NCBI GenBank assembly: GCA_951802425.1
Contig: OX637796.1
Location: 2,418,001 to 2,482,000 of the forward strand
DNA length: 64,000 nucleotides
Direction of reading: 5' to 3'
DNA from: Clavaria fumosa
Lineage: Eukaryota > Basidiomycota > Agaricomycetes > Agaricales > Clavariaceae
Position numbers and translations under genes: made by a program. A model generated the notes under the pieces. The model saw only the letters and a program-made list of their open reading frames with translations, did no database searches and was not told the origin of the DNA. Below, one piece after another: positions 1 through 9,210 of the stretch (the first letter of the stretch is position 1; the number at the start of each line of letters is the position of its first letter).

Positions 1-1
1 T

Positions 2-163
2 GCCACAATTTACCACGACACTCTCGGAGATGAGCCGACGCAGTCCTTTCGTGTGGAGGATTGGAACTCCCGTTTCCGCCTCACCTACTTCTTCAACTAT
101 ATTGTCTTCGCGCCCGAAGGCTACTCATCTCACCCTGCCGTACAAGAGGCCGAACACCAGTAG
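2..163 (+). CDS. 3' end of an unidentified gene (truncated by window edge)
   Basis: An open frame enters from the left edge and ends at the TAG at 161-163. It encodes about 53 residues with a plausible protein composition, including an aromatic stretch RLTYFFNYIVFAPEG. I do not recognise the family, and without the upstream exons no function can be given. A different frame of the same bases also has an ORF with its own ATG at 30, but that one is rich in Ser, Thr and Pro and looks like a shadow. The frame choice is an inference from composition only. Confidence 0.35.
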   Translation, partial: ATIYHDTLGDEPTQSFRVEDWNSRFRLTYFFNYIVFAPEGYSSHPAVQEAEHQ

Positions 164-674
164 CAAATCTCCCGCGAAGTCCTTGGATCCCACCTCAGAT
201 ACCGATCCAGTATACCACGACGAGATACTATACCTTGGGCGGAAAGAGGACGAGATATACATTTGTGAACGGAATGCAGGGGCATTCCGTATCCTACGAT
301 TATCATCCAGCCCATCATGAGGAACGTACGTCGTAGATCGGCAGGGGTACAGACGAAACGCGTATAACACACCCCTAACATGTAACGCTTTCTGGTATTC
401 AAGTTGATCTCAATTAACACTTCAATACCATACATCACAATATAGACTTCAAACTGTAGCTTATGATAGACGGCAACCTACCCTGGGAATCTCAAATCGC
501 TGCTGCAAGCGATTTAGATGTTGGCCGAGCGCTAGGTCTTAGGCTCGATCTCATGCCTTTGAGGCCCGATCATTATGGCTCGCTTGTCCTGCAAGCTAAA
601 AGCAGTCACGTATCCCCTTCACTTCACTTTCTACCTGTTATCATTGAGCTTCTCAACTTGTTCGCTCCACATAT
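164..674. other. Intergenic spacer upstream of the alginate-lyase-like gene
   Basis: About 510 bases with only short, non-conserved ORFs. It should hold the 3' UTR of the truncated gene and the promoter of the next gene. I see no convincing TATA box, RNA gene or repeat. Confidence 0.5.
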
Positions 675-2845
675 ATGCCGATCTCTCGATTAACACGTTT
701 TGCCCTGTTCACCTCTGGCCTGGCACTGTTCATTCCATTTGCGAAGAGTCAGTCGAGGCATTCATATACAAAGAGGCGCCATTGGCTCACAATACGATCC
801 TACAGCTGATCCTGTTGACTGGGTTAACATCGAGTACGTCACTCACCAAGGAACACCACATACAAGCCAGTCCCGTACCTCAGATGCCCAAAGAGCGATA
901 GTTGTGGGGGCAGAGTTCACGGCGCAAAGAGGGCCTTGGAGTCAGCCGTCGATATGTATGAGTCGCGGAATGCCTATTCCTAATGTCAGTATCGTCTGCA
1001 GGTGTTACGAACGCAAAGGGAGTGTTACCTCCTAGCCAAAATCCTCACGACTATCTCAGCTGGGCACCCTAGTAAGTCGTCTGTCCTCCTGTGTAAGGAC
1101 TCTCCCGAGGCATTCTCCCTCCAGCCACTGGCCGGACTGTCACTGGTGCGCTCACGGCGCTGTGCACCTCGTGCATGGACCAAACGGGACTGAGGGAACG
1201 AGAGACGATAGTGATACCTCGCCTGATGGTCCAGATCCGTACTCGGGTGGAGATTCGGACACGAGTCAGTATGCGCAAGCGGTAATGGACGTAGGAGACG
1301 ACAGCGGGATACCGGCAGGAGGTCCGACCACAATCCCTGTGCATCCGACTGCCAGCCAGGTGCCCAATACCTCCGGGACGCAAACATCTGACCGTGTTTT
1401 GAACGGCACCCCTGCGCCTGCGCAGGCGCCAGCCAAGACTAAAACCTCCTCTTGCACTCCGTCACCTACATCTATGGCGCCAAGCGCGAGTATGTGTTTT
1501 CCGATCGTTCATTGGAGCTTAGAAGTATTGATGTACTCCTCGACTCGCAGCATGGACAACGTGCCCTTATGTCGTTCAGGACGGGCGGGTAAACCCTGAT
1601 GTCCGCACATTGAATGGGCCAACGGCTATAAACGCTGTCTCCCAGTCGGTCCTATATAATAGCATTGCCTACGCGTTAGAGGGGACAGCTGTTTATGCTC
1701 GGAATATGGCGAACTTCCTCACCACGTTTTTCCTCGCCACAGGGACAAAGATGAACCCCAATATGGACTACGGTCAAGTAGTGCGGGGACCAGGGAAGGC
1801 TGGACAGATCGGCAGCTTCACGGGAGTTCTAGATCTGAGAGGCATGACCAAGATTGCAAACGCCGTCATGGTGATGAGGGCGACTAAAAGTGCAGATTGG
1901 ACAGCAGAGGTGGATGCAGGAATGGAGGATTGGATGTCCAAATATGCTGTGTGGATGAGAGAGAGTGATATCGGACAGAAGGCAGCGTCGCGACCAAAGT
2001 GACGTATTTCTTTCAGGCCAAAAGAACGCCAACTGACATTCAAAACAGCAACCATGGAAGCTACTATGTGTCCCAACTGGCCGCCATCATGATCGTGGTC
2101 GGAGATGTGGCGAAAGCAGCGGAGGTTCTCAAGCACTATTTTGCGGGGCCGTTTCGCGATCAAATTGCCGCTTCAGGTGAACAACCCTTCGAAGCTGTGC
2201 GTACACGGCCATTCCACTATAGATGCTTCAACCTAGAAGCCATGATTGTGAGTTGCAAACCGTCTTTAATAGTTCAACTCCATCGTTCTCAAGGGTGTCT
2301 AAAAGACCAACGCCAAACTTGGAGATCAGTTAGGACTCGACTTCTGGACAGCCAGATCCAAATATGGCGCAAGCATCCAAACCGCGGTAGACTATGCCAT
2401 GACTGTCGACCCAAAGAAGGAAGAGATCCAAGAGCTTGTTCCACATGTGGCTGCCATTGCCGCGGCGTACGGTGACCCGGTCGGAAAATATGCGGCTTTC
2501 ATGGGAAAAACTATGAGGAACCATGAGGAGAAGCCATTCTGGTTTTACGACCAAGTCTCAGCATTCAAAAGCGCTCCGGCCGCCAAGAAAACACCGATGG
2601 TGCGTTCGAGCCCGAGGATGTGGACCAGAAAAAACGATGGTAGGTTGTGTTCCTTCCATGGGAAGCAGTATCATGTTTATGCATCTCGAACAGTGTTTGC
2701 CGTGAACCCTGCCCCGAAGGAGAGCCAACGTGCACCCCGCGAAATTCCTTTTGAATGTCCCGACGTGTTCGCCGAGGGGCAAAAGGTTGAGCTTGAGGAT
2801 GGCCTGTTCGTTACCTGTGGCGACCTACGGCCCTTCTACTTATAA
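675..2845 (+). CDS. Secreted alginate lyase-domain protein
   Basis: The start at 675 gives a signal peptide with core FALFTSGLALFIPFAKT. A 58-nt intron (748-805) then joins it to TDPVDWVNIEYV. Further introns lie at about 936-1000, after SWAPY (1076 onward), at 1490-1550, about 2000-2050 and after 2247, and a stop-free one may lie at 2640-2693. The spliced protein carries SWAPYHWPDC, WTTCPYVVQDG, NNHGSYY and RTRPFHYR. These are landmarks of the fungal alginate-lyase fold, and the NNH and Tyr/Arg positions match the catalytic area of PL5-type enzymes. A Ser/Thr/Pro/Gly-rich linker of about 100 residues (about 1170-1489) separates the first two conserved blocks. Its substrate is unknown; fungal members probably act on uronic-acid polymers or are poorly characterised. 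It ends at the TAA at 2843-2845. Confidence 0.82.
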
Positions 2846-3019
2846 TTGTCCGACCTTTGTCCTCAGTCTTACGTAACCACCAGAATGCCACGTGATCGTT
2901 ATTTACATCAGCGTCGGTAGAAACGTGACACAGGCGAAACTGCGGGGCTCGCCATCTGGTCAGCGCACAACAACACTCCTACGTATCCCTATAACCCCGC
3001 CGACAAAGAACAGTGAAAC

Positions 3020-4109
3020 ATGGCAGAGTCAGGCTCTGGGACTGGTGACAAGTTTGTACAAGTCAAACTCGTATTATTAGGTGCGCCGCATGAGCATGGA
3101 GGAAGAGCATCATGTCCTTTCTCTGCGCAACCACAGCGGGCTTGAACTAATACAGTTACTCGCATCTTAACAGGAGAGGCAGCCGTTGGAAAATCCTCGG
3201 TCGTTCTGCGATTCGTTGCGTTCTCGTTGCCATGCAAAGTCCTACGTCACAGCTATCTCTGACAAGATACGAACCCGCAGGTCTCCAATGAATTTCACGA
3301 GAACAAGGAGCCCACAATTGGTGCTGCGTTCCTGACGCAGAAATGCCGGTTTGAAGACCGCGTCCTTCGTTATGAGATATGGGACACCGCTGGTCAAGAG
3401 CGTTTTCACTCCCTCGCGGTGAGTCGCGCCGTTCTACGATCATGTCGCTGAACCAACCCTTCTTCGTCCTACCCCTTTTCTCCTTGCCTTTCTTCCTCGC
3501 TCAGCCCATGTACTACCGCAATGCACAAGCTGCTGTGGTCGTGTACGACGTTACTAAAGCTTCAAGCCTTGAGAAGGCAAAGTCGTGGGTGAAGGAACTG
3601 CAGCGACAGGCAAACCCGAATATCGTCATTGCCCTAGCGGGCAACAAAGTCGATCTCGTACAACCCCCGGCAGCTTCCTCGTCCCCAAGTCCTTCCCCGT
3701 CCGACTCGGAAGATGAGGCCGACGACGCTACCGCCACTCCAACTGAGTCACCCGCGCCCGGCACCGAGTCGGAAAGCTCACGGCAGGTTCCTCGTGAAGA
3801 AGCGCAAGCTTACGCAGCTGAGGCGGGCTTGCTATTTTTCGAAACGAGTGCCAAAACCGGCGAGGGAGTTTTGGAAGTCTTCACAGAGATTGGTTCGTCT
3901 TTGTCAAGGCACCCGAGGGTAAAACGACCTGATTGCTTATTTGCGCGATGCCTCTAGCCAAGAAAATACCAATCGAGCACATCCTGGCTTCTACACGTGC
4001 CGGTACAGGTCGTCCGGGTGCATCAAGCAGTCGCATCGCCACAGCACAAGAAGGCGTGAATCTCAATGACAATGCTGCCAGGAGGGGTGAAGACGCTTGC
4101 AATTGTTGA
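3020..4109 (+). CDS. Rab5/Ypt5-type small GTPase
   Basis: This is an early-endosome Rab GTPase, regulating endocytic vesicle docking and fusion. Exons are 3020-3080, 3175-3214, 3281-3418, 3505-3892 and 3958-4109. Visible motifs: P-loop GEAAVGKSS, effector region [15 protein letters not shown] (typical of Rab5), switch [32 protein letters not shown], and a C-terminal Cys-Asn-Cys prenylation motif. Between NKVDL and the following helix there is an acidic, Ser/Pro-rich insert of about 45 residues (codons at about 3661-3795). I believe this insert is a feature of basidiomycete Rab5 proteins. The two 5' splice sites GTTGCG and GTTCGT are weak. Identification is secure; orthology to yeast VPS21/YPT51 is inferred. 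Confidence 0.94.
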
Positions 4110-4249
4110 GGACATTTTATTGGGCTAAATGCGCACGGGCTACTAGGCTCATGTTTGATATTATGTTGTGCTTCTTATCATACCAACTTTCTGCGACATT
4201 CTGTCTGCTTCAAAGTGATTCTTGTAAACACCCTAATGACCCCCCAAAA

Positions 4250-6314
4250 TTATGTCGGTTCCGAAGGGATCAAATCCATATACGGGGGTGGTCTAGCGAC
4301 GTGCTCGTGGTCTCCGTCGCCATCGTGATGCAGATAAGGCGGCGGTGCATAGCCGTCGTTAATAGGTCCATTGACAGAGGACACCGGCGTCTGCGCAGAA
4401 GTCGAGAGCAGTGGTGAAGACGCCGAGGTATGAGGGGAGGACGACCTCGGTAGCGTGCGTGGGGATCGGTATTCCGAATCAATGGACGGAGGCGGGTCTA
4501 GGGGGTCGTCCATCGCCGGAGGCGGCGGTGGCGGCTGCTGCTCTTCGCCTATCTCCTCGCGCCCATCCAGCGTAATAGACAGAGCCTCAAGCCCATGTTC
4601 TCCCCTAGCGAGGTCCGTCACGTCAGTGTCCCGCTCTGCCATCTCAAGCGTCGGAGGCGGCGTCACCGCGCGCGACAAATTCTCCTCCTCCGAATGTCCA
4701 TCGAACTGCTCCGAGGCGGGGAAGCCGAACAGGGGGCCTTCGCCCTCTATGGGCATCGGCTGCGGCGTCTGCATCAGAGAGTGCGCAGGCCCGCCCTCAG
4801 GGACGATGATCTCCGCTTCCGACTCGAGGAACGTCGGCAGACAGAAAGAGTGAGAGGAGAACGGGGGTGGCGCTTCGGGCTCCTCGAATGGAGGAGGTGG
4901 CATGCTATTGAGGAAGCTGGGACCTGCCTCGCCCTCTTCGAACGGCGGAGCGGACGATTCCGCGTCGTCATATCTGTATGTCTTCACTGGTGGACGGTCG
5001 TGCTTCTTCAAATACGCAATGTCGAGGGATTCGTCGACCTGGGGCAGCGGCGCCGGCGGCGCGAGGATGATGACAGGAATAGAGATGGTTGAAATGCGTT
5101 CGGTGTGGGCAGACATGTCGACGAATGAGACGTGGACGTAGAGCCGAAATGACACCGAATGCAATAGCGTCGCTTGCGTGATAGGGGTGAAGTGGACGTC
5201 GCCTTCGAGCTGCGTATATTCAGCGTTGGGCAGATTGGTGCAGTGGCCAGATGGCGAAGACGACGGGACAGCTTGATTCAAGATGAATCGTAATCGGACG
5301 GGCCTCGAGGAGTGGAAACGACACAGCGAGCCAGAGTGCGCTACCACCGTCCTATATGAGGCACCAAGAAACGGCGGGGTGGTCGATCTCCTGGAGGAGG
5401 AAGCAACCGTGGAAAACTTCTCGCCCGAAGCCGACGCCAGCGACATGGACGGGCTGTCGCTGATGGAGGGATGGACTTCGTAAAGCTCTTCGTTGCCGGC
5501 GAGGAGGTCCCACTCCGGCTCCAAAACGTCGGGGGACTCCTGCTCGGGCCGTCTCACCTTGACGGACTGGACGAGCTCTGCCTTGACGTTGCGCAGCCGG
5601 AGCCCTCTCTCGAGTACGAGCTCCCTGGTAGGCGAGGGTACGGAGACGTACACCGGGATAGCCTCGCCGGCGATGAACGTCGTACGAGGAACCTGCACCT
5701 CTACGCGCGTGGGGTCGTCCAGGGTGTGCGTCTCGGGATGGATAGCGGGCACGTAGGAGTGCGAGACGAAGCGCCTCGTCTGCACCAAGATGGACTTGGG
5801 GAACGGCGGGAGGCCATCCGCACGGTGGAGGGTCGCGGTCAAGACGTGCGACAGCGACGACTGCGGGGTCTGCAAGGACTGCGGCGCGTCCGGGGTGAGC
5901 GGGATCGAAAAGTGTAAGGTCGAAGGCAGACTTGATCCCGACGCGGAAGATGAGGACGGGAACAAAACAACCTCGTAGGAGTTGAGTTCGATATCGCAGC
6001 CGTACGCGGACTCTATAGTGCGCAGCGACACGGACCTGGGGTGTCATCTGAGAATCGTCTATGGATCACACGGGTTCTTTCACTCACACACTGGACCAAG
6101 GAGCGGTATCCCATCCCTTGATCTGCAGCTCGCCTTCGATGGCAGCATGTTCGCCCTCAGCACCGAGGTACCCCTTCTGGAAATTGAGGACGTCCACGGT
6201 GGGGACGATGAGCAACTGGGGCTCTAAGAACGGGTCACCACGGGATCCAGAGTTGGGAGCGTCCGGGTCTTGTTGTGAGTAAGTAGGTGGGGGGGCTAAT
6301 TCTGAAGGAGTCAT
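4250..6314 (-). CDS. Arrestin-domain protein, probable Rsp5 adaptor (ART family)
   Basis: Two exons, 6088-6314 and 4250-6035. The first encodes a Pro-rich leader and the opening arrestin strands (FQKGYLGAEGEHAAIEGEL). The second opens with SLRTIESAYG and continues through arrestin N- and C-like sheets to about residue 400. The remaining 250 residues are disordered and Pro/Ser/Glu-rich, with two PPxY motifs near the end (APPPYLHH and RPPPYMDL). In fungi, arrestins with C-terminal PPxY motifs recruit the Nedd4-type ligase Rsp5 to ubiquitinate plasma-membrane transporters, so that role is inferred here. The gene converges on the Rab5 gene with a 140-bp spacer. Confidence 0.85.
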
Positions 6315-6890
6315 GTTGGGTTTGAGGGAGAGGATGGAATTGTCGACGGTCTCGGAAAACTACCCCTCTTCTTCAAACGCAACTCTCACACAGCCTTTGC
6401 TGGCGGCGCTATCAACGGCGGGAGCAAAATGCTGCGAGCACAACGCCGATGACAGATTGAAGCTCCCAAATCGAAACGCGTATGGAGCAAGGAGGAGAAG
6501 AAATGGAGAAGAATTTAAATTATTCAGAACATCGCGGTGTACAAAAACACGAGGACGGCAATCCCAGCTACAATCAGCGCTTACTTGTAAACCCACACCC
6601 AAAGAAATGCTATAGTACGATCTGCGAACATCGCCATCGCGACAGCCTTCCCTCTTCACAGCTTCACACCTCGCTATAAATCTGCCTGCGAACAACTGAT
6701 GACACTGCCACTCTCATATACAAAGCGGATGTTGAGAACCACACCGCACCTAGTGTAACCGCGTGCGATTGCTGATGAATTGATTTTTTTTTTTCTACCC
6801 ATCCATTCCGTCTATACGCAAGTCTACAAGGATTCGCAACCTCTCCCGGTCCGAAACTCAAAAACAAGAAAAAAAGGAAAAAGATCACTC
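6315..6890. other. Spacer between arrestin 5' end and MMM1 3' end
   Basis: It holds the promoter and 5' UTR of the arrestin gene and the 3' UTR of MMM1. The ORFs here are short and non-conserved. There is a run of T residues near 6782 and an A-rich stretch at 6860-6880. Nothing else is recognised. Confidence 0.5.
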
Positions 6891-8416
6891 TCACAACGGC
6901 GGACGCGGCCACTCCGGCACCGACAACGGACTCCCCAGCCCGGATGACTCGGCGTGGGCATGAGCCTCAGCCTCAGCCTCGGGAACGGGCTCGGACTCGG
7001 GCACGGCGAGTCCCGGAAGCGCCACCGTCCATGTCCCGCGCGCCGCCACGAACCGCCGCGCCTGGTGCTGTATCAGCTCATGCAACTTCGGCACGTCCGC
7101 GAGCTTCGCGCGACTCCCCATGAGCGACGTCGTGCGCAAGTCGAGCATAAAGTCCGGCGCGAGGCTGAACGTCAGCAGCGGCGCGGCCGATGTCGGGTTT
7201 GGCGGCACGATGCGTATCTGTTTTTTTACCACGCGTTTGTCAGAGAAAAAAAAAAAAGTGTTGGCGAAGCGCAGCACGGACAGATGAGACGAAGCGCGAG
7301 AGCGCGATCGTGAGCGAGACGGGCAGCCGCGCGAAATATGGCTTGGGGTGGTGGAACAGATACGCAGTCGACAGCGAGATAGAAACCGTGTCCATGTACG
7401 TGACGTGCAGTCCGGTGCCCTGCTAGGATGGGGAGAGCGTTTGCGGCAAAGGATTAGCAAGGGTTTATACAGCTGCTGAAACAGGGACGCACAGCCTGTT
7501 CATGCGACGCAGACGCCCCAGCGCTCTTCGGCGTCTCCGCACGGGCTTTCGACAGCCGGGGCGCAGACATGCCAAGGTCCACCGAGTGGACCTGTATGTA
7601 ATCCTAGCAGCGGGGGGACCAGTCAGAGACCGCAGATCGAACGAAGAGAGCAGCCATTTGTATCCCTACCAGGAATCCAGACGGCCGTACGGTGTTCATG
7701 AACTCCTCGACGCGGCGTCGCGCGATCTCGTTCCCGCCCGCCAGTCCGGGCACGCAGCCGCGCAGCTTGGCGCGGTAGACCTCCGCTATCTAAGTAGGGA
7801 GGAAAAAAAGAAAAGCAGATGGTGAATAAATCTCTTGTCTATCGCAGTGCAATGCAAAAGAAGGGCGCACAAAGAAGGGCGCGCGCACAACAATAAAATA
7901 AGAAATAAGAAAACGAAAAGACCCGCCCCGCACCTGGACCAAAAGCGCATTCAGCCACTCCGTCGACTCCAGCATGCCGTGCGTCTTCTCCCCCGCCTCC
8001 TCCACAGACACCCCGCTCCGCTCATCGAGCGCCTCGCGCGCCGCCCTCGTCTCCCCGTCCTCGGGCCCCGCACCGTCCTCGAGCGAGAATGCATCCCCCA
8101 GGTCAGACACCGTCACCGCGACAGCAACAGCAGCGGCAGCAGAAACAACGGCGGGCTCGCCAACGAGGGCCGCGGGGTACCGAGCAGCGCCCAAGGGCAG
8201 TGGCAGTGGCGGCGGCGGCGTGGTGGCGGCGGACGAGTCGAGGAAGAGGTACTTGAGGACGACGCCTAGCAGCACGAGGATGGAGAGCTGCCCCAGGATG
8301 AGCCCCTGCGTGAACGTCGGGTGGAGTGTGAAAAGGTAGCTGTCGTGGCTGCTGCCAGTGATGGCATGGCCGATGCCGCTAGTGCTGTGGTGGTGGTTCC
8401 CGCTGTGGTTGATCAT
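6891..8416 (-). CDS. MMM1: Maintenance of mitochondrial morphology protein 1 (ERMES, SMP domain)
   Basis: Mmm1 is the ER-anchored subunit of the ERMES complex that tethers ER to mitochondria and moves phospholipids through SMP domains. Exons are 7934-8416, 7670-7789, 7603 down to 7493, 7419 down to 7282, and 7217 down to 6891. The N-terminus has the family hallmark TFTQGLILGQLSILVLLGVV (one TM segment) followed by KYLFLD. A Pro/Ala/Val-rich linker leads to ESTEWLNALLVQ, which starts the SMP domain. Later blocks include IARRRVEEFMNTVRPSGFL, DYIQVHSVDLGMSAPRLSKAR, TYMDTVSISLSTAYLF and TTSLMGSRAKLADVPKLHEL. The last 40 residues are Glu/Pro/Ala-rich. The identification rests on several contiguous family-specific blocks. 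Confidence 0.93.
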
Positions 8417-9210
8417 GCGTGTCGTCTTCGTTGTTGTCGGGTCTGTCAGTGGTCACGCACACCTGATTGGAGGTGGTCACAGGTAAAGAGGGTAACACTG
8501 CATTCATAAAAAGGTTTACCGAACGGTGGATGATGGTTCTCTCTATGCACATTCCCTGCATTTTCCCACTCCCCAGCAGGTACCCAGTCTCCTTTTAAAG
8601 CTCATAAGCTGTGCATGTCCTCCTGACCCCACCCTTGCCCATTAGCAAGGTTCCTGCTGGTGTCAATTTCTAGTTTTGTCTGCTGATGTCCAAACAACAA
8701 CTTTGTCATTAAAACCCCCATTCATATGCAATCTAATTGTCACATCACTATGTCAGGATCATTTAGGTTAGGAATTCCGAGCCAGTCTCTCATTTTCCGA
8801 CCCCAGTGAGGTGACTATGCACTCGTACATTTTCTTCTTCCTTTGTCCATACCTTTATCCATACTTTTAGGGCACATCGCAGGGGTGTACAACGCAAGAC
8901 AACGCCATGGGTAATGCAGTAGAAGAAGAAAGAAAAAAAAGGAAGAGGAAAAAGAGACAGTCCAAGTGTGTTGAAAAACGAAACAATACATACATACATG
9001 TACGTGAATGCCCATGGGTAATAGAAACGAGTTGCACAAGGGGTTGAAGTGGGGATCAAGGGGGTGTGTGGCAAGGTGAAATCTCGACAAGACCGTTATA
9101 TCGCAAGCTTGCATCAAGAGCCCGTTCCAAAACGAAAAAAGAAAGAAAGAAAAGAGAGGAAAATGCGGAAGAGAAAGAAACACACGCCCACACACACACA
9201 CACCACACGG
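8417..9210. other. Spacer between MMM1 promoter and phosphatase 3' end
   Basis: It contains the MMM1 promoter and 5' UTR (near 8417) and the 3' UTR of the phosphatase. A/G-rich stretches at about 8930-8960 and 9127-9180 and a short CA repeat at about 9190-9205 are visible. No gene is supported. Confidence 0.5.
9190..9205. repeat. Short CA-dinucleotide repeat
   Basis: A run of about seven CA units next to the phosphatase stop codon. It is a simple sequence repeat with no evident function. Confidence 0.6.

Noticed and set aside
675..830. Apparent frameshift between the signal peptide and the body of the alginate-lyase-like protein
   Set aside because: An intron at 748-805 with a GTCAGT donor joins FAK to TDPVDWVNIEYV in frame.
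9190..9205. CA repeat and other simple repeats as a CRISPR array
   Set aside because: The units are 2-6 bp with no spacers; these are microsatellites in a eukaryotic genome.
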